DNA of 61,118 nt. Origin: CAYXZO01 sp964469505. Lineage in GTDB: Bacteria; Fidelibacterota; UBA8477; JABMPR01. Below, one piece after another: positions 34,859-43,618 of the stretch. The stretch covers positions 1 through 61,118 of the forward strand of contig CAYXZO010000004.1 in assembly GCA_964469505.1 (NCBI GenBank), given 5' to 3'. The notes beneath the pieces are model-generated. The model did not search any database. It was given only the letters and a program-made list of their open reading frames with translations, and was not told the DNA's origin. The stretch's first letter is position 1. Each line of letters starts with the position of its first letter. The translations under genes were made by a program, and so were the position numbers.

Positions 34859-37774
34859 TCAAGGATTACTACTCCCACCGCCCGAGATTAAGGGCTCAGA
34901 ATTCAATATGAACTGGATGTAGGAAACTATGTCCAAACCGATGGAGTTCGTCAACAGGGCCGGATTGGCCGTTTCGTGGAGGGTGAATTTCATGCCAATG
35001 TAGTGAGGTTTATCCTCCAGTAGCCATCCCAGCTCGCCGTATGGGCACACGTCATATATGAGGTTTAAGCGGGTACCGGTACTATCCAACTGCAATGAGT
35101 ACAAACTATCCGGAACTGTTGGGGGGTCAAACCCCTTGGCTGCTAGAGCTTCTTCCACACTGGCAAAAGTTCCTGAATCGGCAATGGCTAATAGGAACGT
35201 GTCCAAATAAGCATATCTGTGGTGCTTCAGGGTTCCGACGGAAAAGTCACCTTGGGTGTCATTGAGATTAAAATCGGCTGAGTTTTCGAATGTGGAGATG
35301 CCGTTCATGCCGGGTAATACCAAGCCAGTGCTTGAATCCACCGTACCACCCGCTACCCGGATAAGGAAATCTGGGATTACTGGATGCCTGATCAAAGTAT
35401 CCAGGTTCAGATCTATGGTATCCACCTGACCGTCATCATTCAGGTCGGCGCTCACGAAAACCTTCTTTTCCCGGCGGTTGAAGAAGGGAAAATATTTCAA
35501 GTCAGAGACCAACATTTGGATGTCAAAGCCGAGGCCGGTCGTATTCTCAACCGTAGTCACAAGTTTGGAGCTTATTAGCATATCACTGGGATCGGGTACC
35601 CCATCCTCACCCACCAACCTGATCTTGGTGGCCGAATCGATGGGCGCCACAGTGGTGAATTGGGGCGACATGAACTCCACTCCACCTTCAGCCACCCCGA
35701 AGTAAAATGGAATCTCCAGTCGCCAATGACCCCAAACCTGAGCTCCGGCGGTAATGGAAGATACATCGTTAGGCGCGATGGTAGCTGCTCCTCCCACCGT
35801 TACCTTGTCGGGCAACAGTGAGAGTAAATCCAGTAGTCCCTGCCCCGGCTGGAAATGTTGGATTACCCAACTGGAATCTCCGTTAATTTTCTCCACCCCT
35901 ATTTTACTGACCTGTATGGTAGAAACAGCCGGAGCGCCTTTGGCGCCTGCATCAAAAGTTACCGAATCGGGATCGAACGCCAGCTTGATGGTATCTGTCC
36001 CTTTGCTGCCGATGATTTCCAGCCCCAGGCCTGGAGCTACTCCAAATTCATTATTGAGCGTAACGGAGAAGAAAGCATTACCGAAATCCAACCCACCTGC
36101 CAAACCGGGTAAACTCAGAGGTTGTTCATCCTGCGAAAGCTGGAATTTCAAGGCGAAATGGCCGGTGAGGTTTTCTATCTGGAAGGCGGTTACATCTACT
36201 CCAACCCCCACCTGTAATTCCTGTTGAGTCAAATCCAAATCAGTTACACCCCCAGAGCCAAAGGAAACTTCAGTCTTGATACTCAATGTATCCAGCAACG
36301 AAGTATCTGATTTGGTTGAGCGGAGCACATAGCCATTCAACACCAGGGTAGTGTCCAAGGTAGAAGCAGCGGGGATAGAAAAATCAAAAACAGCCGAGGT
36401 GGAAGCTGTGGCGCTGGCGAAGAAGTTGAGCATGTGGAGCTTTAAATCGATATCCATCCCCATTTGATCGGTCACGGTAAGGTGTAACCGATTGGTGTCG
36501 GGGCTGGTTATCCCATCCTTTAGTTGTGCTGATATAATCTGCACCTGGAAGGTTTGTCCCCCAGAGGTGTCGGTGGTGTTCAAAGGCTGGTTTTGAACAA
36601 ATGAAGTATCCTGCATCACCACCTGAAGAGATTGGAAACTATCGATGCGTACGCTGAAGGAATAGTGTAGAAAAGGATCTACTCCCGGTGGAAACACTAA
36701 CGTGTCCTGATTGGTACCGGGAATAGTCCCTTGAAATTCAATAATTAAGCTGTCGTATAATACAACCCCGGCCAGATCAGTAGATCGAATACTGTCTGCC
36801 GCCTGGCCGCGCATATAGGGATCAATCACGGTGAAGAAATGTTCATGGATGGGAATCAAATCGCCCCCCTGCTGCCGGGTGTAAACCTTCAGGCCAATAT
36901 TCTCCAAAGAATTAGGCAGCTGCGAATTAATGATAGATTCAATAGACCCACTTTTGATCTTGATGGATCTGATCTCTTTAATGGGAGTGTTACTGTAAGT
37001 GGATGGGGGAGGAATTACAGCTACTGCCTGGCGTAAACGTGGCAATTCCGCTCTAGGCAAATTCACATATTCCGTGTAGGTATATGTTACGCTTGTGTCG
37101 TAAACCCCTAATCCCGCCCCGCAGCTGTCTACCAGATTGCCCCCGCTTCCAAGGGGACGAATTATTCGGCCCGTGAAAACTCTCTGATAGCCTGGAAGTT
37201 TAACGGTGTCGGTGCGATTTAGATCATTCGGCCCGGAGCCAAACTGGAATTTAATAGTATCAATCTTGATGGAATCCGGCGCCGTACAAGAGGCATAGGG
37301 GATGGGAACATGGACATCAGGAATGGCCATTCCTACGTCAGACATGTTCAGAACTGTATCCACTGGACCAATGGCGACGGAGTCCGGCTGCATACCACTG
37401 ATGGAGATGGGACCGATGCCCACATTAATGGGGGCTTGGGCCGGAACCACGAACAGATTCGGTGGCAGAATTATGGGAGGGATATCATTTTGCAAGCCAA
37501 TATAAAGTCCACCAGGGTACTGGGCATTAGTATCTGGTTGAAAAATATCGAAAGTTCCATCCCCGTTGGTGTCCACCGAGTCACCGTACAGTTGAATCAG
37601 ACTATCACTATTGGCCAGACCGTCGAAAAGATAATTTTTGGCCACCAGGGGAATGGTGAGCTCCATCTGCCAGGTAGGAAGCACAAATTTAGAGGGGGGA
37701 CGCCAGTTACAATACCAGGTTAACGCCCCCAGGAGTATAGGTAATCCCCATTGGATCAGGCGTTTTGGCTGCAC
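34859..37774 (-). CDS. Large exported protein with Ca-binding-like loops, unknown function
   Basis: 971 aa, GTG start. N-terminus (LIQWGLPILLGALTWYC) is a signal segment, possibly a lipoprotein with an atypical lipobox. The mature protein is strand-rich and acidic with many Asp, Thr, Ser and Pro and few Cys. Two loops resemble calcium-binding EF-hand/dockerin motifs: DTNGDGTFDIFQPD near residue 70 and DLNDDGQVDTIDLNLD near 780. It has no T9SS sorting domain at its end (ISGGGSSNP). It is followed 11 bases later by a FadL-like barrel gene, so the two probably work together at the outer membrane. No enzyme motif seen. Confidence 0.7.
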   Translation of the reverse strand: MQPKRLIQWGLPILLGALTWYCNWRPPSKFVLPTWQMELTIPLVAKNYLFDGLANSDSLIQLYGDSVDTNGDGTFDIFQPDTNAQYPGGLYIGLQNDIPPIILPPNLFVVPAQAPINVGIGPISISGMQPDSVAIGPVDTVLNMSDVGMAIPDVHVPIPYASCTAPDSIKIDTIKFQFGSGPNDLNRTDTVKLPGYQRVFTGRIIRPLGSGGNLVDSCGAGLGVYDTSVTYTYTEYVNLPRAELPRLRQAVAVIPPPSTYSNTPIKEIRSIKIKSGSIESIINSQLPNSLENIGLKVYTRQQGGDLIPIHEHFFTVIDPYMRGQAADSIRSTDLAGVVLYDSLIIEFQGTIPGTNQDTLVFPPGVDPFLHYSFSVRIDSFQSLQVVMQDTSFVQNQPLNTTDTSGGQTFQVQIISAQLKDGITSPDTNRLHLTVTDQMGMDIDLKLHMLNFFASATASTSAVFDFSIPAASTLDTTLVLNGYVLRSTKSDTSLLDTLSIKTEVSFGSGGVTDLDLTQQELQVGVGVDVTAFQIENLTGHFALKFQLSQDEQPLSLPGLAGGLDFGNAFFSVTLNNEFGVAPGLGLEIIGSKGTDTIKLAFDPDSVTFDAGAKGAPAVSTIQVSKIGVEKINGDSSWVIQHFQPGQGLLDLLSLLPDKVTVGGAATIAPNDVSSITAGAQVWGHWRLEIPFYFGVAEGGVEFMSPQFTTVAPIDSATKIRLVGEDGVPDPSDMLISSKLVTTVENTTGLGFDIQMLVSDLKYFPFFNRREKKVFVSADLNDDGQVDTIDLNLDTLIRHPVIPDFLIRVAGGTVDSSTGLVLPGMNGISTFENSADFNLNDTQGDFSVGTLKHHRYAYLDTFLLAIADSGTFASVEEALAAKGFDPPTVPDSLYSLQLDSTGTRLNLIYDVCPYGELGWLLEDKPHYIGMKFTLHETANPALLTNSIGLDIVSYIQFILNSEPLISGGGSSNP

Positions 37775-37788
37775 AGCTTGGCTCCCTG

Positions 37789-37805
37789 ACGCCCCCGGTG
37801 GGCGT
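37789..37805. other. Small hairpin between the ahcY and 971-aa genes
   Basis: ACGCCC (37789-37794) and GGGCGT (37800-37805) enclose a 5-base loop in the 39-base gap. On the plus strand a T-rich tract follows, but both neighbouring genes are on the minus strand, where no T-tract follows. A terminator role is therefore doubtful. Confidence 0.3.
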
Positions 37806-37813
37806 TTATCTTT

Positions 37814-39166
37814 TTAGTAGCGGTAGTAGTCGGGCTTATAGGGCCCTTCTTTGGGAACTTTAAGGTACTCCGCCTGCTCATCGGTTAGTGCGGTGAGGTG
37901 GGCTCCTAGCTTGGCTAAATGCAGACGCGCCACTTCCTCATCCAATATTTTGGGCAGCACGTACACCTTTCCCCGTTCGTATTCACCCTTGTTCTGCCAT
38001 AGGGCGATCTGGGCCAGCACCTGATTGGTAAAAGAAGTGCTCATTACGAAACTGGGGTGTCCGGTAGCGTTACCCAGATTAACCAATCGGCCGCGGGAGA
38101 GCAAAACTATGGAATGACCATCAGGAAAAATGAATTTATCTACCTGAGGTTTGATGTTAACCTCTTTGATTTGGGGATCTTCTTCCAGGGCCTTTACATC
38201 GATCTCAATGTCGAAGTGCCCGATGTTGCACACAATGGCTTGATCTTTCATGCGGGCCATATGCTCTTTGGTGATGACGTGTTTGTTGCCGGTGGCGGTT
38301 ACGAAAATATCACCTTCCTCCACGACCTCGTCCATGGTGACTACTTCGTAGCCTTCCATAGCCGCCTGTAAGGCACAGATAGGATCAATTTCGGTAATTT
38401 TAACCCGAGCGCCAAACCCCCGCATGGACTGGGCACAACCTTTACCCACATCGCCATACCCGGCTATGACTACCGTCTTGCCGGCTACCATCACGTCGGT
38501 TGCCCGCTTGATGCCATCAGCCAATGATTCCCTACACCCATACAGGTTATCAAATTTACTTTTGGTAACGGAATCGTTGACATTGATGGCAGGAAATTTC
38601 AGCGTCCCCTCTTCCATCATCTGGTATAACCGATGTACGCCAGTGGTGGTCTCCTCAGAAACACCTTTGATCTGATCCCACAATTCGGGATGATCACGAT
38701 GTACTACCAATGTCAGATCACCACCGTCATCCAACAACAGATTGGGACCTTTACCGTCAGGCCATTTCAAGGTTTGTTCGATGCACCACCAATATTCCTC
38801 TTCCGTTTCACCTTTCCAGGCGAAAACCGGTATGCCGCGAGCAGCCAAAGCAGCGGCGGCATGGTCTTGAGTGGAAAAAATATTGCAGCTTGACCACCGC
38901 ACTTCGGCTCCTAATTCCACCAGCGTTTCCACTAGTACCGCAGTTTGGATAGTCATATGGATACAGCCTGAAATGCGGGCTCCTTTGAGGGGCTTCTGGG
39001 GACCATACTTTTCCCGCAAGGCCATCAAACCCGGCATTTCCACTTCGGCCATTTCTATTTCTTTACGACCGAAATCAGCCAATCCAATATCTTTTACCTT
39101 ATAATCCGGCTGGGTGTCGGTTGTTGATTTTACATCTTTTGCAGTCATCAAATCCTGCATTGCCAT
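37814..39166 (-). CDS. ahcY: Adenosylhomocysteinase (S-adenosylhomocysteine hydrolase)
   Basis: About 450 aa. Cleaves S-adenosylhomocysteine to adenosine and homocysteine, relieving product inhibition of methyltransferases. Seen: RISGCIHMTIQTAVLVETLVELGAEVRWSSCNIFSTQDHAAAA near 45-85, the NAD-binding GYGDVGKGCA near 255, and the C-terminal KPDYYRY ending typical of the family. The metK stop and this start overlap (TGATG at 39164-39168); an ATG at 39160 with AAGGG eight bases upstream is an alternative, as is a GTG at 39169. Together with metK it forms the activated methyl cycle. Confidence 0.96.
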   Translation of the reverse strand: MAMQDLMTAKDVKSTTDTQPDYKVKDIGLADFGRKEIEMAEVEMPGLMALREKYGPQKPLKGARISGCIHMTIQTAVLVETLVELGAEVRWSSCNIFSTQDHAAAALAARGIPVFAWKGETEEEYWWCIEQTLKWPDGKGPNLLLDDGGDLTLVVHRDHPELWDQIKGVSEETTTGVHRLYQMMEEGTLKFPAINVNDSVTKSKFDNLYGCRESLADGIKRATDVMVAGKTVVIAGYGDVGKGCAQSMRGFGARVKITEIDPICALQAAMEGYEVVTMDEVVEEGDIFVTATGNKHVITKEHMARMKDQAIVCNIGHFDIEIDVKALEEDPQIKEVNIKPQVDKFIFPDGHSIVLLSRGRLVNLGNATGHPSFVMSTSFTNQVLAQIALWQNKGEYERGKVYVLPKILDEEVARLHLAKLGAHLTALTDEQAEYLKVPKEGPYKPDYYRY

Positions 39167-40329
39167 CACCCTTTCTGCAGATATTGCTTAATATCATTAA
39201 TTCTGTCGGTCTTTTCCCAAGTAAAACCCGGGCGGCCGAAATGACCATAAGCCGCGGTTTTTGTGTAAATTGGCCGCCTGAGTTCCAGAGTTTGTATGAT
39301 TTCCTTGGGTTTTAACGGGAATAAATCCCGCACCATGCGGGACAGTTTATCGTCGTCCACTTTGCCAGTACCGTGGGTATCGACCATTACCGAAATCGGT
39401 TCAGCTACACCGATTGCGTATGCCAACTGCACGGTACAGCGCCGTGCCACCCCTGAGGCCACAATATTCTTGGCAATATATCTAGCCATGTAGGAAGCCG
39501 AACGATCCACTTTGGTTGGATCCTTTCCGGAGAAGGCGCCTCCACCGGAAGGAGCCGAACCACCATAAGTGTCTACAATCACCTTGCGGCCGGTTAATCC
39601 GGTATCCCCCATGGGGCCTCCGACTACAAAGCGGCCGGTGGGGTTGACGTATAATTGCAGCTTGTTATAGTCCACCAACTCCGCTGGCAGGACAGGTTTG
39701 ATAACCTGTTCCAGGATATCGGCTGGCATTTCATGTTTGACGTCCACACCTTCTTCATGCTGATTGGAGATTACAATGGTGGTGATTTTTTCTGGCCGTC
39801 GCGTTTTAGAGTTGTACTGGACCGTCACCTGAGTCTTACCATCAGGCCGCAGGTAAGGCAGAATACCCTCTTTCCGAACTTTAGCAAGTCGCGCTGCTAG
39901 CTTGTGGGCCATCAGAATGGGGAGTGGCATCAACTCTGGAGTTTCATCCACAGCATACCCAAACATCATGCCCTGGTCCCCGGCTCCCATTTCATGTCTG
40001 TTGTTTTCATTAACCCCCATGGCAATGTCAGGCGATTGCCGATCGATGGTGATGATAACGCTGCAAGTATTGTAGTCAAACCCCATGGAAGCATCGGTAT
40101 AACCAATACGTTTGATTACACCGCGGACGATACGGGGAATATCGGCATAACATTCGGTGGTTATTTCACCACCCACCAGTACCAACCCGGTGGTTACGAA
40201 GGTTTCGCAAGCCACCCGGCAATCGGGGTCCTTGCCAATAATCTCGTCCAGAATGGCATCGGAAATCTGGTCAGCAATTTTATCGGGATGTCCCTCTGTA
40301 ACCGATTCCGAAGAGAACAAAAACGCCAT
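39166..40329 (-). CDS. metK: S-adenosylmethionine synthetase
   Basis: 387 aa, normal length. Makes SAM from methionine and ATP. Motifs: SESVTEGHPDKIADQISDAILD near residue 7-28, GAGDQGMMFGYA near 115-126, and GGGAFSGKDPTKVDRSASY near 258-276, which hold the substrate and Mg/K sites. It is coupled to the downstream ahcY. The 80-base upstream gap carries a small AGCAC/GTGCT hairpin and AAAGGAT near the start, but nothing I recognise as a SAM or SAH riboswitch. Confidence 0.97.
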   Translation of the reverse strand: MAFLFSSESVTEGHPDKIADQISDAILDEIIGKDPDCRVACETFVTTGLVLVGGEITTECYADIPRIVRGVIKRIGYTDASMGFDYNTCSVIITIDRQSPDIAMGVNENNRHEMGAGDQGMMFGYAVDETPELMPLPILMAHKLAARLAKVRKEGILPYLRPDGKTQVTVQYNSKTRRPEKITTIVISNQHEEGVDVKHEMPADILEQVIKPVLPAELVDYNKLQLYVNPTGRFVVGGPMGDTGLTGRKVIVDTYGGSAPSGGGAFSGKDPTKVDRSASYMARYIAKNIVASGVARRCTVQLAYAIGVAEPISVMVDTHGTGKVDDDKLSRMVRDLFPLKPKEIIQTLELRRPIYTKTAAYGHFGRPGFTWEKTDRINDIKQYLQKG

Positions 40330-40409
40330 ATCAAGAGATCCTTTCTTTTTACACTACCACTACAGCACTTTCACGTGCTTGGAAATTTGCAACCGATAAA
40401 ATCATTCTA

Positions 40410-41384
40410 TCAATAAAACTCTAGTTGCGAAAAATCACCCAGACTCAGTACTCGGGGGCGCCCCTGGGCTAAAGCATTCTCCCCAATGAGCGAATCTGCC
40501 AGGACCAGGCCACTGATGCGGGCGTTTTTCCCTACCACCGAGTTGCGTAGTACCGTGTCTTTCACTTGGGCACCTTTGTCTATTGTGACGTTGGGGCCTA
40601 TGATACTATTCTCGACTTGGGCTTCAGGATGAATAAAAACTGGAGGATGCACCACGTAATTGTGCCCGTTACGACCGTTATGGGTGCGTTGCAGCAGGAA
40701 AGCATGGGATTCCAGCAAAGATTCCTTAGTACCGCAATCGTACCAGCCCTGTAAGCGGTGAATTTTAAATTCTTCACCAGTTTCAATTAAGCGCCCCAAA
40801 GCATCGGTGAGCTGATATTCACCCTTGGTGGTGATATCGTGCTCTATCAGATACTCGATGGCTTGTTTCAAAAGCCGCTGGCTTCGAAGGTAATAAATTC
40901 CAGCTAGAATTAGATTTGATTTAGGTTGGGACGGTTTTTCCACTACCCGCACCACTCGATCGTCTTCCAGTTCTACGATACCGAAACGCTCTGGATCCGG
41001 AACGGGATAAACTCCCACAACGTTATTACCAGGTTGGACAAATTTACTGAAATCCACGTCCACTACTGTATCGCCCAGCACGATGAGTACTGGGTCATCA
41101 ACATCTTCCAAGCCCTGCAATACCGCATGCCCCAAACCCAGGCGTTTCTTTTGGAAAGGAAAGTGGGGATTTAAGTGGGAGTAAGTTTCCTTTACATATC
41201 TTTCCACTACTTCGTTACGATATCCCACTACGATCTCCAAACGGTCCACCCCGGCATTGGCAATGGCGTCGATTACATGCCCGATTAAGGGCTTACCGGC
41301 TAGATTCAACATTACCTTGGGAACGCTCAGGGTATGTGGCCGCAACCGTTTGCCAAAACCAGCTGCTGGTATTATGGCCTTCAC
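40410..41384 (-). CDS. Sugar-phosphate nucleotidyltransferase with left-handed beta-helix tail
   Basis: 324 aa. The N-terminal Rossmann-like domain has MKAIIPAAGFGKRLRPHTLSVPKVML, the nucleotide loop and activation lysine, plus VLIVLGDTVVDVDF and GIVELEDDRVVRVVEKP. About 75 C-terminal residues form hexapeptide repeats (IIGPNVTIDKGAQVKDTVLRNSVVGKNARI) as in GlmU-type acyltransferase helices, but too short for a catalytic coil. Likely makes an NDP-glucose or NDP-GlcNAc; nucleotide and sugar are not determinable. Its start overlaps the MlaD gene stop by ATGA. Confidence 0.88.
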   Translation of the reverse strand: MKAIIPAAGFGKRLRPHTLSVPKVMLNLAGKPLIGHVIDAIANAGVDRLEIVVGYRNEVVERYVKETYSHLNPHFPFQKKRLGLGHAVLQGLEDVDDPVLIVLGDTVVDVDFSKFVQPGNNVVGVYPVPDPERFGIVELEDDRVVRVVEKPSQPKSNLILAGIYYLRSQRLLKQAIEYLIEHDITTKGEYQLTDALGRLIETGEEFKIHRLQGWYDCGTKESLLESHAFLLQRTHNGRNGHNYVVHPPVFIHPEAQVENSIIGPNVTIDKGAQVKDTVLRNSVVGKNARISGLVLADSLIGENALAQGRPRVLSLGDFSQLEFY

Positions 41385-42349
41385 TTTTTCTTGCTCCCCC
41401 CAAACATATCGACGGTAACATTTACATGCTTCAAATAACGACCTGGATTTTTACGTATATCCTCAACCAGCCCTTGGATGTCGTTTACCACGGCTTCCAG
41501 CTGAGCATACAGGCTATCCGATTGGGATAGGCGTCCCAGCGAGGAATTAGGATCCTTCAACTGTTGGCTGAAAACGGCCAAATTACGACCGGCTTCATCC
41601 AAATTCTTGACCGCTTTAGCGAAACGCCCCTTATTTTCAGCAAGTAACCCTTGCAAATCGCGGGTAATGGTTTGCAGGTTATCGATGATCCCACTCACCT
41701 TCTCTTTCTCGCCGGTGAGGAAAGAATGCGATTCCTGGAGCGTTTGACGAAGAGCAACCAGGGAGGGTTTCACTTCCTCGTCCAGTAGCTTTTCCACTCG
41801 CTCCGTCGTACGCCGGACGCCTTGTAAATCGGCCGGAATCTCCTTATCCAAAAGGCGATTCACCTTGGTGAAAGTTATATCCAGAGTTTTAACCAGCCGC
41901 TGGATACTGGTGGCAATGCCTCCGACTGTTTCGAACAAATCCTCAATGCCCCCGGCAAAGGTGCCGCGGAAAAGGCCCATTTCCGGTAAAGGCATCCCAC
42001 TAATCCCGGGGTTGATTTCTATTTTTTTGCTCCCCAGTAATTGTTGATTAGAGATAATTGCACTGGCGTCAGTGTATAACTGGATATCCTTATCAACGGC
42101 AATAATCACATCCACCGAATCTTTGCGGACAATGAAATCGGACACTACTCCCTTAGGGACCCCTGAAACGGTGACCGGATCACCTTCTTGTAACCCACTG
42201 GCGCGACCAAAACGTACTACATAGTAACGACGGGTGGAGAAGAGGTGATATTTATTAGCCCACATAACGCCGGCAATTGTCAACAAAATGATAATCAAAG
42301 AAACAGTGCCGACGATTAGTTCTAACTTACGTTCTTCAGGGCGTAGCAT
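41381..42349 (-). CDS. MlaD/MCE family lipid-transport protein
   Basis: 322 aa. One N-terminal helix (LIVGTVSLIIILLTIAGVMWA, about 10-31) and one MCE domain at about 38-118 (YYVVRFGRASGLQEGDPVTVSGVPKGVV), then a long alpha-helical tail with coiled-coil character (about 125-320), which may form a periplasmic tunnel. MlaD hexamers bind phospholipids between membranes. The partner permease and ATPase (MlaE, MlaF) are not in the window. It begins 9 bases after the HPF reading frame ends, within the ileS-ahcY run. Confidence 0.9.
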   Translation of the reverse strand: MLRPEERKLELIVGTVSLIIILLTIAGVMWANKYHLFSTRRYYVVRFGRASGLQEGDPVTVSGVPKGVVSDFIVRKDSVDVIIAVDKDIQLYTDASAIISNQQLLGSKKIEINPGISGMPLPEMGLFRGTFAGGIEDLFETVGGIATSIQRLVKTLDITFTKVNRLLDKEIPADLQGVRRTTERVEKLLDEEVKPSLVALRQTLQESHSFLTGEKEKVSGIIDNLQTITRDLQGLLAENKGRFAKAVKNLDEAGRNLAVFSQQLKDPNSSLGRLSQSDSLYAQLEAVVNDIQGLVEDIRKNPGRYLKHVNVTVDMFGGSKKK

Positions 42350-42358
42350 AAAATTTAA

Positions 42359-42643
42359 TCAGCCTCTTAGTTTGGCTTTGTACCGTTCAACCTGACGTTC
42401 GACTTTTTTCACCACAAAATCCACCGATTTAGTGAGCTCTTCGGTTGTCTCCCGAGCCGATAGCTTATCACCCGGGACACTGACTATAACTTCTGCCATA
42501 TAACTATTTTTTATTTTTTCCACAATCACTTTACAATCCAGAATCCGATCGTAAAGCTTCTGTAGTCGCATAACCTCTTTCTCTATGTATTCACGGGTAC
42601 GATCTCCAATAGTGAAATGGCGTGCAATGATTTCTACTCTCAT
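42359..42643 (-). CDS. hpf: Ribosome hibernation promoting factor HPF (internal start within the xerC frame)
   Basis: 94 aa beginning at the ATG at 42643, which is in frame with the recombinase but is preceded by a consensus GGAGGAG (42650-42656) at a spacing of six bases. The domain has the HPF/RaiA pattern: MRVEIIARHFTIGDRTREYIEKEVMRLQKLYDRI, then VIVEKIKNSYMAEVIVSVPGDKLSARETTEEL and VDFVVKKVERQVERYKAKL. Length equals that of short HPFs. It is probably also made on its own from this site. Confidence 0.8.
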   Translation of the reverse strand: MRVEIIARHFTIGDRTREYIEKEVMRLQKLYDRILDCKVIVEKIKNSYMAEVIVSVPGDKLSARETTEELTKSVDFVVKKVERQVERYKAKLRG

Positions 42644-43618
42644 AGGCGACTCCTCCATGTTTTGATCCCAGTGGGGGTTATCGGAAACTATTGTCTGAGC
42701 CCGAGGATGGGCTTGATCGTAAATCCGGCGCAACCTATCGATGCGAACATGAGTGTATATCTGAGTGGTGGATAAGTTGGCATGGCCCAATAAATCTTTT
42801 ACCGCCATCAGGTCCGCACCACGGCTCATTAAATGGGTGGCGAAAGTATGGCGCAGCACATGAGGTGACACTTTGGCCAGATCTGCCACGGCTCGGATAG
42901 CCCGTTTAACGCGCAACCGAATACTGTCAGCAGTAAGGGCTTTACCAGTTCGGCTCAAAAATAACGGCGTGTCGGGGTATGCCAGTCCAGGAAACAAGTC
43001 ATCACGCAGATTGAAATAAGTCTCCAAAGCTTCCCTCGCATATTCGCCAAACGGCAAAATCCGTTCCTTGTTCCCTTTACCCACTACCCGCACTCGTCGT
43101 CGACGCAAATCCACATCCTTCCGAGATAAGCCAGCCAGCTCCGACACCCGCATCCCCGTGGCATAGAACAGCTCGATCATGGCCGCATCCCGCTTTCCCA
43201 AGAAGCTTGAGTCCTGTTGCAAATGATCTAACAGCTTGTGTATTTGAGTCTCGGACAGGAAACCGGGAACACTGCGGGGCAATTTGGGGGTTTGAACATA
43301 TCGGGCCACGTTCAACGGAACCCATCCTCTACGATGCATGTAGCGGAAGAATGATTTCAATGCCGCCAATTTCCGAGCCATGGAACGCGGTTTCAATCCC
43401 TGCTGCCGTAACTCTCCCAAAAAGGCCCGCATTATGTGTCGCTGAATCAGGGGGGGATTGTCCAAAGCCTGAGGGACCACTTTTTCCAGCCAGGAGGAAA
43501 ATTGTTCCAGATCAATCCGGTATCCCCGCACCGTCGCCGGGGAGTAACGTTTTTCATCCTTCAAATAATCCAAATAGCTCTGAATGTGACTATATAGACG
43601 GTTCACGATGTAGCTCAT
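42359..43618 (-). CDS. xerC-hpf: Tyrosine recombinase XerC/D fused in frame to ribosome hibernation factor HPF
   Basis: One uninterrupted 419-codon frame. Residues 1-305 are a complete Xer recombinase: SAM-like core-binding domain (about 8-95), then the catalytic set Arg157, Lys181, His253, Arg256, His279 and Tyr288 (QIYTH). Xer proteins normally end shortly after YDQAHPRA, here residue 307. An 18-residue linker (QTIVSDNPHWDQNMEESP) leads to residues 326-419, a full short HPF/RaiA domain. The start overlaps the rluD-like gene by 29 bases; a GTG at 43606 is an alternative. Either a fusion protein or two products from one frame. XerC resolves chromosome dimers at dif; HPF silences ribosomes in stationary phase. 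Confidence 0.85.
   Translation of the reverse strand: MSYIVNRLYSHIQSYLDYLKDEKRYSPATVRGYRIDLEQFSSWLEKVVPQALDNPPLIQRHIMRAFLGELRQQGLKPRSMARKLAALKSFFRYMHRRGWVPLNVARYVQTPKLPRSVPGFLSETQIHKLLDHLQQDSSFLGKRDAAMIELFYATGMRVSELAGLSRKDVDLRRRRVRVVGKGNKERILPFGEYAREALETYFNLRDDLFPGLAYPDTPLFLSRTGKALTADSIRLRVKRAIRAVADLAKVSPHVLRHTFATHLMSRGADLMAVKDLLGHANLSTTQIYTHVRIDRLRRIYDQAHPRAQTIVSDNPHWDQNMEESPMRVEIIARHFTIGDRTREYIEKEVMRLQKLYDRILDCKVIVEKIKNSYMAEVIVSVPGDKLSARETTEELTKSVDFVVKKVERQVERYKAKLRG

Noticed and set aside
37789..37805. Intrinsic terminator of ahcY
   Set aside because: The T-tract lies on the wrong side for the minus-strand gene.
40330..40409. SAM or SAH riboswitch upstream of metK
   Set aside because: Only 80 bases with one 5-bp hairpin; no known riboswitch core was recognised.
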